Positions 31,237-42,951 of a DNA stretch of 64,000 nt are shown here, in pieces. The DNA is from Earliella scabrosa. Its lineage: Eukaryota > Basidiomycota > Agaricomycetes > Polyporales > Polyporaceae. The translations under genes were made by a program, and so were the position numbers. Under the pieces are notes generated by a model that was given only the letters and a program-made list of their open reading frames with translations, was not told where the DNA came from and made no database searches. The stretch spans positions 558,001 to 622,000 of the forward strand of contig JABYQQ010000011.1 in assembly GCA_022605405.1 (NCBI GenBank), given 5' to 3'. Position 1 is the first letter of the stretch, and each line of letters begins with the position of its first letter.

Positions 31237-34200
31237 GGGAAGGCTGCGCAGGGAAGCACCTCTTGTACGCTTGGAGACTGTTATGTACTTGAGCTCGATG
31301 ACCGAGGCCGGAATTCATGAAATCATAGCCAATCCTAGTTAACTGACTCGGAACTTGTATGTTGTGGCTCTATAGGATTCGACTCCTTGAAGATTCCATT
31401 AGTCTGGCAGAAAGTGGCTGTGCTGTTTGTCCCAGACACGTTTGTGGCGGGAGTAGCTCCATCTCAGCTTTCGGTCTTCGCCCCGTCTACACCGTCGCCA
31501 CGCTCACTCAGTCTCGTCCGTTTTTCCACCAGAAAGATACTATCCTACCGCGTTGTCCAAGCGACCAAATATTATTTAGGCGGCTTTCGAACTACTAGTC
31601 ACGTCTCCTAGCGTGCTACGTTCATCCAGCTACTCGACGTCGACGCCACCATCTCGGATGAATACGATCAAGTGGGCGAACAGGTGGACAGTCGAAACAT
31701 CAAGACCCTATGACCCGGACTAGACGCCACAGTCAGCCATCTGGCCTCATTGCAGCCACGGCCCCCGCTGCACCTGCCTCCGCGCCCAGACCTCTGTCGT
31801 GCGTCCGACCCGCGACTCCTCATGCACACGAGTTAGCTTTTTGGGGATTCCGCAACTTCTAGCGTGTTCTCGACGAGCTCTAAGGTTTAGGGTGCGACCG
31901 CTCCAACTCCGACAAGCCCTCCTTCTCGCCGTCACACTCCCTTCACGAAGCCTAGGCGTGCACGGAGTTCAGACGATGCCAGGTCAGTGCCAACATTATG
32001 CCTGCAGTGCCGCTATCGCCCGCCAGGTTGCGCGAACGCGAACCCACCCTGTACGACAGCGAGTATCGGGTTGAGCCATCGGCCAACTCTGCCTGATGAG
32101 AGAAGAACCTCCTCACGTACATATTCGACAAGCACGGGGCACGGGTTCCCGCGCACTCGGCCGAGGCATCCGCGATGGAAAACTGGAGCGCGAGATGAGG
32201 CGGATCGACGGCCGTCTAGGCGGCGTGATCACCTACCATGACCTTTGTGGTAAGCATTCGGGCTCCTCGTGCTGTCGGGAAGGCTGTCCCAGCCGATGTG
32301 CCCGCACCTCAGTTTCCAGCTTTCGTATGCGGTGCATCGGCTCTCGCCATGCTTCTCCTATTTGTATTCCGTTTGTGATTCATACGATACAATCGACGCG
32401 CATGTAGGTAGCAGCACATAACTATCATGGAAAGCACCTGACGTTCACCGTCATGGCGTGCGGCGCGAACGACATATGAGCACTCGTCTCCGCTTTCATA
32501 CTCTGGGCGAAACTCATACGTGCTTTGTGGTAGCAGGGAACCCATGTGCTTAGGACGTATCCCTAGAACCGTTTCATGCGATCACCTCAGCCGAATGCCT
32601 CCTGCAGCGCGCCTTCTCCTTCCCTCCGCCTGCGATCGCAGGTGCAGCGCGTACACCTCCTCTTGCAACGTCTGATCCGAGAGGGGAGTGACCAACTCTT
32701 CCTGCATCCGTGGAAGGGAGAGGGAGAAGGAGAGGACACGCAGTGGCGAGGCGCCAGCCCCAGTCCAAGGGAGTGCCACCGCCCGGGCCTCGCAGGCTGA
32801 GATCCTGAACCGCGCGCGGCCGATCGAGGGGACCGCGTTACAGCTGTTCTCAAAACGATAGGCCCCACGTGCTGAAAACACACTAACAGTCGGATGAGGC
32901 GGACGTCCAATATTACGAGGCCCGCGGGCGTGGCGAGACGAGGCGAGGGCGTCAAGGGCACGGCTGCGTCCCCGCAGGCTTCGTTGTGACACCCGAACGT
33001 ATGCGGCGTCTCGGAGATGGATTTTCGTGGTGAGACCTCTGGGCGTATTTTTCGAAAATGGGCCTATCGATATGAGAACAGCTGTAAACGCCGCTCTCTC
33101 CCTCCCATTTGCGGAATATGCTCTCAGGGTGATGGACTCGTTCCTCACCCGATGGTTCCGGATGGGCCGGGTCAGAAGCACGAAGCACTCATTACCCTGA
33201 CTAAGTTGGTCGAGGCTCAATTTCACATGTGCACGGAAGTGTGCAGCAGAATTCCTATCAGTGGTGTCGACATTTCGAGGGAGATACATACGTACAAGTA
33301 TCGCCGCCACTGCCTCTTCGCTCCATATCTTGACTTGGAGTCTCCATGCGGACGGCGTACATGCCCAAGGAACGTCAGCTTGCTATCCCAATGAGTATGC
33401 GGCAGACTGACTCCGTCGATAGGGTGACCTTTCCTACGCATGTACTAAATAGCTACCTCCGAACGACGATCCAGCATCGAACACTTACAGTACCGCCTTG
33501 ACGCTGAATCATCATCGCCTTGGTCGAAAGACGGCTCCGATTTGCATCTGTGACTGCTCGTGAGACAGCGGAGGTCGTCTGGTGCACAAGGGGTCAGTTC
33601 CTAGGCGCTCTGCTAGTAGATGATATGACTCACTCCGACGAAGATAAGTGCATCTCTGGAGAGCCCTAGATCGTAAAGAAGCCGATTATGTGCGGGGCCT
33701 AGAGCTCTCAGTGTCATATAGCCGACATGAGACAGAGTCGATACTCTTCGTGAAATCGTCTCTTGATATAATGCTTGAACCCTCTGATTTCCTCCGCGTG
33801 GATCGCCTAGACAGTCTACCGGCTAGGTTAGGTGAATTAGCGTGAGGCTCAGGTACAGACGGAACCACGCGCGAGCTAGAAGACGACTTTTCAGCACAAG
33901 GGAAGCCTGATTAGCAGAACTCAAAACGCTCGCCTCTGCATGCTGTTGGGCCGTGAAATCTGACAGACTAGAGTTCAGTGGGGCGATTTGCGCCCTAGGC
34001 CGACGGTTCACTCCTGAAAATGTCAGGAAATGGAGGCTGATGTGTATATGTTACGGTGACGAGAGGAGACTTCTGATCAGAAAAGGATAACAGGAAGGGA
34101 GTCACTCATCGCTTCAGAACTGATAACCGCGTGTTTTGGAGCAACAATTTCGTGCAGGAGACGATCTACAGGGGAAGACATGAAGATCATGACAAGTGGA

Positions 34201-34242
34201 CACTTCCGGGATCAAAGCGAAGCCCTCAGCGCACAAATCCAT
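31237..34242. other. Gene-poor stretch
   Basis: No gene is assigned. A 242-codon frame on the minus strand at 32582-33310 is the longest open stretch but is Arg/Ala-rich and without a domain. An imperfect inverted repeat (32832-32877 with 33048-33094) lies within it. The rest shows only short frames. Confidence 0.35.
32832..33094. repeat. Imperfect inverted repeat, possible small MITE
   Basis: ACAGCTGTTCTCAAAACGAT followed by AGGCCCC at 32840-32866 is mirrored by GGGCCTATCG, TATGAGAACAGCTGT at 33060-33085, with further loose matches outward. The arms are about 45 bp, roughly 80% alike, with a loop of about 170 bp. No target duplication was identified. Confidence 0.5.
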
Positions 34243-34391
34243 GTGCTCGAGCGCGGCGTCGTAGCGCACTAGTTCGTGTGCTCGAGCGCGGCGTCGTAGC
34301 GCACTAGTTCGTGTGCTCGAGCGCGGCGTCGTAGCGCACTAGCTCGTGTGCTCGAGCGCGGCGTCGTAGCGCACTAGTTCGTGTGCTCGAG
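34243..34391. repeat. 35-bp tandem repeat, 4.2 copies
   Basis: A 35-bp unit beginning GTGCTCGAGCGCGGCGTCGT starts at 34243, 34278, 34313 and 34348, with a partial copy at 34383. The full copies differ at one base (AGTTCGT/AGCTCGT). There are no spacers, so this is not a CRISPR array. No gene covers it. Confidence 0.92.
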
Positions 34392-35169
34392 TTACGCGTG
34401 TGCTCAATGCCATCGACGGCGTAGATATAGTGTAATAGCCAGGATAGTCAAGGCATGGTCCTCACGCACGCCGAAGTCTGTCCTCCGTATCTCCCGTGGG
34501 TTATGGTGTGCACCGGCATTGAGTAGCCTTGCCACCTCGGCGCGGTTTTGGTCTGGCGAGAGAGAGATGGACTGACCATGAGGACTGGGACGAGGTGTTC
34601 GAGCATGTCCGGTGATCTGGGTAGGTGGGATTCAAGTCACTCGCGAAACGTGTCTGACAATGTGAGGAGCATACATTTGGCCAGTGAAGGTAGGAGGATA
34701 CAAGTCCAATCCATGTTGACGCTAAGCAAGATATAGATGTTCGTTGGTGGTGCGTATGTGCTGATGTACGACGACGTACGCACCCAAATGTCCCTGATCC
34801 CCATCCTTATTTAGCTTGCTATCTCAGAGCATTACGCAGAAGTCACCGGGCTACCGAGGGAAGCGGTGACACGTCAGCCGGGGTTGGGAGAGGCATACCA
34901 TCTGGACTTACGCACGATGGAAAGGACTACTACCGAAGGAACCTTTCAGGTGGGTGCGTTCAGGCGACTCCTGTAGTCGTGGCATAGATTGCAGGTGTCC
35001 AACGTAGGAGGAAGGGAGGGCAGGACAATGGACATGCGACGAGGAGGAGGAGGAGGAGGAGGACCAATTTCGGTGGAGGGAGCCGACGACGGTCAGAAAG
35101 AGACGAGGCAATGTGATTTGAAATCGAAGCGCAACGACAATCAATCGGAGATTGAAACATTGTTTATCG
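34392..35169. other. Gene-poor stretch with a GGA microsatellite
   Basis: No gene is seen. A GGA/GAG trinucleotide run lies at 35039-35063. Confidence 0.4.
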
Positions 35170-36510
35170 GCTGCGAGTGCTGTTCATTTCGGTGCCCCAG
35201 TGCCTCTTCGCATTCGATCCTGTTTCTCTCGCGCACATACTCGTATACGAGAAGTTATGGCAGTCCAGCGCCCTCATTCCCAGCCTTATCGGCGTCGGCT
35301 CGCCGCAGAAGGCCAGCTGCACAAGCGGCAACGACGCCGAGTCGCGAGACGTGCGTTCTCAATCGAGTCAATCCCTGGTCAATCCACAGCATGCGCGCGT
35401 TGGTTCCTGTGACTTTCCGTAAGGTGGTCGAGTGGAAAAATGGGTGCATGGCGCGTCTTACCGAGGCTTAGGCTGCCCCAAACGCAACCTGTTCCCGACG
35501 GGAGAAGTGGCAGGGATGTTCGAGGCTAGATGTGTGCCATTGGGGCAGTTGGGCGACTGTTTATGTCATCGGACTTGCAGGTGCGTCGGGCAGCTTCTTC
35601 CATCTATGCTGAGGAGAACTCACCACGATGTACGCTTGGATCACCACTTCAATGCAGGATGCGTCTGATGAACACCTTGCCGCCTCGCCTCGAGAGCGTC
35701 GTCTCTCAACAAGTGAGGCGGGCTGTGGGAACTTGACATCCTCTCCGCCCCAACCCTCGATGATTAACGGTATGTTCATCACCGTGCCGTTCGTATGGTC
35801 GCTGTCTTGACCACGTCCAGCCACCCTCACAAAGTGATCAGGAAAGTCGCTGGTCCCAAGATCGAACAGGCCGAGATGACTGGAACAACACATGGTGAAG
35901 AAGCTATTGAGCGCACTATGTGAGTCTTGCCGCATGCACTCCGCCGCAGTAGATAGCTGACAGTCCACGCCAGCACGCTCCAACGTATCTATCGATATCG
36001 TGCGGTACCAACGGATCTCTGGCGGGGACATCCTCAACAGCGTCAACATCTTCGTGCTCGCTCTCCGTAACCTAGATCCTCCTCTGCCTCCTCACCATAT
36101 GCCCCGCTGTCCACGATCTAAGACCGTCTACGGACTTCACTGTTCACCATAATCCTGTTCGAAGCGGGTTATTCGCGAGCCACCGCGCCTGATCCCTCCA
36201 GTACAATGGTCGGTCCGCGTTGCAATGCAGCCGCGACCCCCGTCAAGCTGCAGACGCTGGACGAGGAGACCGACAGCGTCGTTATGCCCAGGGGCAGCTG
36301 CGTGCAGGTCCGGATTGGGGCGTTCCACCTCAACCGCCAGGTCTGGAGCTCCGACGAGTGTGCATTCAAGTGAGCATCTGGGTTCCTTTACGTCCATCGT
36401 CGGTCCGCGCTTCCTTACTCTGCGGCTGCGGCTGCTGGCCCAGGAAGCGATCAAGGTGCGGCCGGGGTTGTACAACCACATCCGCCCATTCTCCGCAAGC
36501 ATCAAGGTGA
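35170..36510 (+). pseudogene. Cytochrome P450 relic, frameshifted
   Basis: Pieces of a basidiomycete P450 appear in order but in different frames. FAFDPVSLAHILVYEKL lies near 35200-35250. AEGQLHKRQRRRVARRAFSI lies near 35305-35365; this matches the VEG-x-x-HKRQRR-x-x-x-PAF segment after helix B'. MRALVPVTFRKVVEW lies near 35390-35435. The late segment MPRGSCVQVRIGAFHLNRQVW lies near 36278-36340; it matches the P-x-G-x-x-V-x-V-x-I-x-x-x-x-R-x-x-x-W block before the heme loop. A degenerate VRPGLYNHIRPFSASIK follows after a possible intron at 36371-36449. The middle (I helix, ExxR) and the FxxGxRxCxG heme loop were not found. It is a decayed gene and would give no active monooxygenase. Clan assignment is not possible by eye. 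Confidence 0.6.
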
Positions 36511-39500
36511 GTAGTCCGTATGCCCTGATCTGTATGTACACGATGAACTCAGAGCGCGCCCCGCAGTCATTCTTGGGAGACACCGCACACAGCCCGCCCA
36601 CGCAGGTAGTGATCCCAGCCACCCGGAGGCGTCTAGTCAGCAGTGTTGGAGGATAACGCAGAGCCTGTGCCAGCCTGAGCAGTGTCTTGAGCTAGCGTAG
36701 CAGTCGCGCTTGACGCAGCCGGTGTAGGGGTAGAAGTAAATCAAGATGAGACGCCTATCAGCTTTCGAGGACGGGCGAGTGAACACGCTTGCCAACGAGG
36801 CGCAAGACTTCCGTCGCGTAGCTTTAATGAATGAACGTCAGAACCCTAGTCCATACTCTAAGATGCAGATGCAGGAGGGAGGAAGAGCACACGCGGACAC
36901 GCAGGACGCAGACAACGAGTCGGACGCGGAGGGGAACGCACCTCAACATCACGATCGCGTCCGCACTCGAAAGCACCGCGGAGGCATGCACGATGTCCAA
37001 GGACAAGCCCATCGGTCCTTGACGAGGGTGGATGAACCGGCGGCGGGACAACGGTGGACAGAAGGCTGGGGATGAGATGAGCAGAACGAGGAGGAGGAGG
37101 AGGAGGAGGAGGAGATAGAGGTAGAGCGATTGCGGCGCAGGGAGTGAATGGAGGGGGTAATCGCAGTGCCCATGCGGATTGAACTGGAGGTATACTTGGC
37201 GGCCGGACGGACGTCGTCGCAATGGGTCTTCACACAGTACCCCAGAGTTTCGCAAGCGACTATGGTTGGAGATTCGTGCCCTAAGTTGCGGGCCAAACCC
37301 GTCCACGGGGGCCGAATCTTGCACGTGGGTACGTAGACGGGTACAACACGTCGCTCTCTCTCCGTCCCGTTGCATTCTCCTGAGCCTGATCTGTTCATCG
37401 GGCACACAGCGCCGACTAGTACGTACCGATCCCCCCGGCACATACGAGAGGGGCGGGACGTGCACTTCGTCATGTCAGACGTTATCTCGACCTCGGAAAT
37501 GGCTGGTAGTCGAGTCGTGATCCTTGCCCGTCCCCAATTCCCGCCCGCGCAAGCGTGTGTCCGAATCATAGTCCGAGGGAGACCCCACAATGGCGAAGGG
37601 GGAGGTAGGGTCGTATATTGACAAGTGTCCTGGGGTCTTGGTGTGCCGCCGTTCGGTGTGTGGTGGTGAGGAGCAACCGGGGGAGGACTCTTGGAAGGCG
37701 CTTTGTCATTCATCTATAGGGTGTGCAATCACCGCTCTCGTTCAAAGCGCGGAGAACAACAAGATGCCCGGGCCGACTGTGCAAATCCACGCAGTCCAGA
37801 CGAAGACCGCGAGCTTGTGTACGACGCCTCCGGTAGAGAAGGGGGGTATCGTCGTCTCGAGGGGCTCCATGTTGGCGACCTGCAGCGTGTCGAGGTCGTC
37901 TCAGCGCAATAGAGGTGCTTGAGCGACGACAAGGCGCGGTGGCCGCCGGCGTGTAGCTTCGGGGCTGCCCTCAAAGGATCATCCAACAGGACGTGTAACA
38001 AAACCGTCGCTCCTTTTTGGACAGCGTCATGCGAATGCGTTGTAGCCGCCTGCCCGTCAAGGTGTTCCTGTTCCTGTAGCTGCGTCATGGAGGAGGTGCA
38101 CATTCGAATGTCCGTGCATGGAGAAGGCCGTGTGTATTGCTGTCGTCGAACTGAAACTTGAGCGAGGGTGGAGAGCCCGCGGGAAGATTCTGCGCTGTGA
38201 CATATATATGCGCGGTATCTATGTTGCATTCCTACTAACGACCCTCGCAGAAACCATCGGTAGAGCGCGTAGTAGTCGCCTTGTCGTCGCAGAAGTCTTC
38301 TACAAGGTCGAGCACCGAGCAGTCTGCAAGCGGAGAATCTGCGTGAAGGCGATTAGTGAACGCCGAGATCGCAGTCTGGCAAAGCGATCGTACCGACACA
38401 ATCGGCGTTGAAAGGCTGCAAAGGGCTGCGGCGATGTTCGAATGCTGTCCGTGGCGAAGAGACGGAGAACGTACCCATCCAGAGAAGCGTCAGCCATAGG
38501 AAGTGAGCAAATGATAGTGCGCACATGCTGTTTGACCATGGTGCAGAACGGCTCCGCCAGTTCTTAGATGTCGATCACGCGCAGGAAAGCGGACATCTAA
38601 CGATGAGGGTCGCGGGTCGGTGGACAGATCGACGGGTCGTCTGGGAGGTGTATACATACGGTGGGGCGGTGAGGGGAGATGATGAAGGATCACCAGCGTA
38701 ATCCCGAGTGGCGATAGGCCTGACGAAGGTTCATGCGCGGAAGCATCATCTCCACTGAGCAATCTGAGAGGATCAAGGGATCGTCAGAATCGGTACTCGA
38801 CGGTCCCAAATTTAACATGGATACTTCCTGTATAATCTACTGAGTTGGGGGACACTGAGGTTCGTGGGTTTACATATCTAAGTTTGGGGCGATGTGGGGA
38901 TCATGAGTCATGGATCTAAATGGAGGTTCTGGAAATTTCCCACTGGGCGGGTTGTGATTGGCTGAGGGGCCATTCGGAAGGTGGTCAGCACGTCCGCGTA
39001 AGTTCTCGGTTTTTTTCCGATCCACGACTCGAATGTACGGAATATGTCGGAGTTCAGAAGCGGAAATCGGGGCTTTTAAGATCAAACTCGACGGGCAATA
39101 TTCACTCGGCGCGCGCTATGGTGAGACTCTCAAAGTACTGGCTGCAGTATTCGATATGCCCTTACATAGTACGTGCGCATATATACCGAGTTGGCAGTGC
39201 CGACGTCGATATTAGGGTTCTCTCGGACCATGCGTGTGGCCGTGGATCTACAGCCGAACAGTATATCTTCTGGGACTGTAGAGTTTTGCTATCGAGATTG
39301 ATGAGTCGGGCCCAGGGGGGCATCTTCACCGCATGGGAAGTCACCGCATGGGAAGTTGATCAGGAACGCAGCGAATGGCTGTCATTTTGGAAGGTTGTGG
39401 TGGCTTGTTGGTTGTGTGTCTTCATCGCCACCGTGGCGCCGACATGCCACGTGTTGCACACTGGTACGTGCATGTGCCCCCCGGGGTGGAAGGAGGCATG

Positions 39501-40976
39501 AAGATGTATTTACAATCCAATGTTGCCAATAAGAAGTATAGTTACGTGGTATATATTGCTGGTATCTACAACACAATGGGACGATGCGAATCAGCATGTA
39601 TCGATCCGAAATGGAGTCCCCAAAGCGCGGAAGACAGCATGTACCACGGGGACCAATTGTTGATGCCTTCCATTTAGGAGAAGGTCAACGTCACTGCAAC
39701 CCCGTGGACCGCAGGTAACTTTGATGGAGTCCTCGCCTTCTACAGGTCATAGAAGGAAGTCGGGATGTCAAAAGGGTAACCGGTAGCCAACATAACGTAT
39801 GCTAATCCGCCATTGAGAGCATTATCATCTTCAGTACCAGGAGGTCCGCTGTTGCCCATAACCCAGTTACCGCCCAGCTTGACTAAACACTGTAGGGACG
39901 TCTATCGCACAATTGCGGGGTGCATCGAGTTAGAAATTGTTTGGCTCCCCCATCGACTTACGTAGCACTCACCACCTCTCTTTCCGAGAAAGAGACTCTC
40001 GACCTCCAGCGATGACGTATTGAGAGAATACACCGCTCTAGCGATCACGATTGCGGGCTTCTGCATGAACGTCCTCTGCAAGACAGCGGCGAGGGCATGC
40101 AACTCGACACTGTTCTCGTAGGCAGTAGCACCCTTTCTTCAGACATCTGCATACCTCCAGCACGGAAAGCACAGCCGACCCGGCGGCTGCTCCGTGTCAC
40201 CCTCATCTTCTGCATACCAGGTGTCGTTAGCTTTGCCAACATTGCACTGGTCATAACGGGCGTACCATCGCCGACCTCGCCACTTGCAGCGCTTCGGGCG
40301 ATAGCATGAGTCGTGGCTCCTACCTCGAGATATCCTCTGCTTCTGCACGCCGTGCTTGCCAATGCAGGTAAGTAAGCTCCGCTCCAGCCTGACAAGCTGG
40401 CACTTGAGAAAGACTCGTTCGCGGGGACGGAAGCATCATGACTTCGGGTCGTGAGCCTGATGGCGGTGGTTGCTGGCTGTTTACTCTTACTCGGTTAGTT
40501 CAAACGAATGTGATAGCATAAGGAGTGTGACGACGTAAAGAGCGTGGGTACAAGCGAGCGACCGATACCTAATATCTCGACAGAGAATTATCGGCCCCTT
40601 ACAGATGGAGGAAGCAGGAAACAGCAGCAATATGCAGACGAGACTGTCACGACGCGTTGCGCATGTACGCATTACACAACGCACACAGATGGCGGAGTCC
40701 CTAGTATAACACTATCAGTGAGCAATCGATTCCCAGACGGTACTGACGTACCTCACGAGGTTGCACGGACATTGCTCTCCCACAAAGCCGGCATATGAAC
40801 TCCCCGCCACGAGATAGTTCCTGGAAGAGGGGGACATGTTCGTTAGCATGTAGCTGCGGCGCGGTGCATATCTACTCACTACTTTATGATTGATCATCGA
40901 TGGAGGATCGGAACGAAGAGGATAGAAAGTGTCGTTAGTAGACAGACCGCGAAGTAAGTGGCAAATATCAACTGAC
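36511..40976. other. Gene-poor stretch with low-complexity frames
   Basis: No gene is assigned with confidence. A GGA/GAG trinucleotide run at 37081-37112 gives poly-Ser or poly-Leu frames on the minus strand. Open frames of 160-254 codons at 36949-38229 (minus) are compositionally biased and have no domain. At 40850-40790 (minus) a short piece FICRLCGRAM with a CxxC pair may be the 3' part of the Pro-rich gene that starts at 42951. Confidence 0.3.
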
Positions 40977-42951
40977 CTCGTGCACGCCGTGCAGGCCGGG
41001 AGGACGGACCGGGAGGCGCGATACCGGTCGTCGCATGTGCCCTGACTTTGGAAGGCTCTGATGAGGCGCTTGTAGCAACGCCGCTTGTAGCAACGCCGCT
41101 TGATGTTCGCCCCGCATTCAAAGCACGTCCGTGGATGAGGTCGACCACGCGAACCTCCTGGAAATCAGGTGATCGTTGTGTGGCTGGCAAAATGGCACGG
41201 TAGCGAGGAGCTGAGGCTGCATGGGATGCCTTATCCAACATATGTGGAGTCAGGGGGTTTGTATCACGACGAGATGCAGGGGGCCGCATAGTTGAAGATG
41301 ACGGTGGTCGTACGTAGGTACCCTGCGTGGATTGCGGCGCACTTCGGGAGGCAGGGGGCGGTGGTAGAGAACGGTCGTGATCATCGTCCGGAACGTACAT
41401 GGGCGGCGCAGGGGGTCGAACTATGTGCCGACGAGTGTCAGAGGTGCCGGGAGGTGCAGAGGGTGTTGAGAACAGCTCCGGCTCCTCGTGAGGGAACGAT
41501 CGCATTCCCTGTGCCGGTTCCGGAATGTACGATGACGGGCACCGTTCCGGAGCGTCAGAGGACACCGGGACGCCGAGCGGAGGCCCACGAGACGATGCGG
41601 GGGCGAGGGCAGGTAAGCTATAGGGCGGATACATGGTCCCGGTAGAGGTACTTCCTGTGTATGCAATTTCCTGTTTTGCTTCGCGCCTTCTTGCGTTTGA
41701 ATCCTACGTAGAGTTGGTGTTAGCGTACTCCCGAACGAACTGTGTAGTATGTCGCTGCACTTACCACCGACAGTCTGCTTGTGTGTTCCAAGGAGCGCTG
41801 AATGGATACAGACCCGTGCTGGTGAGGAACATGCAGGGGTACGGGAGGCGCTGGACGCGATGATCGGGATGGTAGGAGCTGTGGCTGCGCGAAGGCAAGA
41901 AAGGGGTCGTCGCTGGATACGCTGATCCTGGGCTACAAGATCGTATTGAGTATGAGGGTGCGATTCAAGATGAACGGTCACCAACCAGAGACGCAGGAGC
42001 TGGATACATAGATGAGTTTACGGGGGCAGAAGGTGCAGCTATAAATGAGTAAGTTCGAGGGCGTCGGCACACGTAAAGAGGCAGATAGATACCAAGAAGA
42101 CAAGAGCCTATGCATAAATAATCAATATCAACACGGAGCATATTAGAACTGTTGAGTTGAGAAGGGACGTACGTATATGATATTGCTGAGGTTCCAAGAA
42201 CGGATGCTGTTGCGACACGGACCATCCAGAACTTTGTTCCAACGATTCCAGGGAAGAGAGGTGTTCATGAGTCGGGGGGGTGGTCTGCATCGAAGGCAAG
42301 ATTAAGTGACTAGGGATCGCGTCTGTGTGAAGGGGTCCAGGGTAGGTGGTGGACGATGTTGACGGTCTTCGCGCCATGTTCAACGAACTTGCGGGCGCCG
42401 CTGGCAAATGCGAGTGAGCCTGAGCAGCACGAAGAGCACACAGAAGAACATACATGGGGGGTTGTTACGTTGCTCTACTCCAGATGTGTCACCATCGGGG
42501 GTTTCATGACCGATGCGCAAGCGGGGGATGTGCCGGTGGTCGTTCACGAGACTCTCGGGGGGCGGGCAATGGCCCATTTGGGAACACTATCGCAGTTCAA
42601 TAAGTGAAAAACGTTGCAGCATCATGAAACCATACTGGGAGGCCCTTGAGGCATTCGTCACACGATCTTCCATGTCCATCTCTCTCTCCTGGGTTTGAAA
42701 GGACGAATGTGGACGGTACTACGAATGGCTGAGGGACAGGATAGTACAGATCAGTATGAAGCCGTGCACTTTACTAGCAACCCGCACAAAGCAAGACGTA
42801 CATTGATACTTGGCAGAGCATAAGCGTTGTGGATGACTGGAGGAGGAAGGACGTAGCTACCATCGTCGACTCTGAACAGCGATCTGTCCGCTGCATCTCG
42901 CGTCGAGGACTGAGCCAGTTGGTGAAGATCATTGGACTCGGAGGAACTCAT
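40977..42951 (-). CDS. Pro/Ser-rich multi-exon protein, 3' end unresolved
   Basis: Exons on the minus strand: 42802-42951, 42636-42728, 42454-42586, 42173-42400, 41986-42038, 41765-41932 and 40977-41703. Phases match through all of them, giving about 517 codons from MSSSESNDLHQLAQSS. The donor at 41985 and the acceptor at 41933 were chosen to keep the downstream frame; neighbouring alternatives exist. The protein is dominated by Pro, Ser, Thr and Gln. Short Cys pairs occur at residues about 74-83 (SCDECLKGLPCSQMGHC). A basic patch (NARRREAKQE) and a small tandem repeat (SGVATSGVAT) are present. A likely further exon near 40850-40780 would add ICRLCGRAM, a CxxC knuckle. This may be a regulatory nuclear protein with a terminal zinc knuckle, but no family is recognised and the end is open. 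Confidence 0.5.

Noticed and set aside
32582..33310. 242-codon minus-strand frame as a gene
   Set aside because: Arg/Ala-biased, no domain, and it contains both arms of an inverted repeat; not supported beyond being open.
36949..38229. 254-, 213- and 166-codon minus-strand frames
   Set aside because: Low-complexity Ser/Leu runs from a GGA microsatellite, mutually overlapping frames, no recognisable motif or convincing splice structure.
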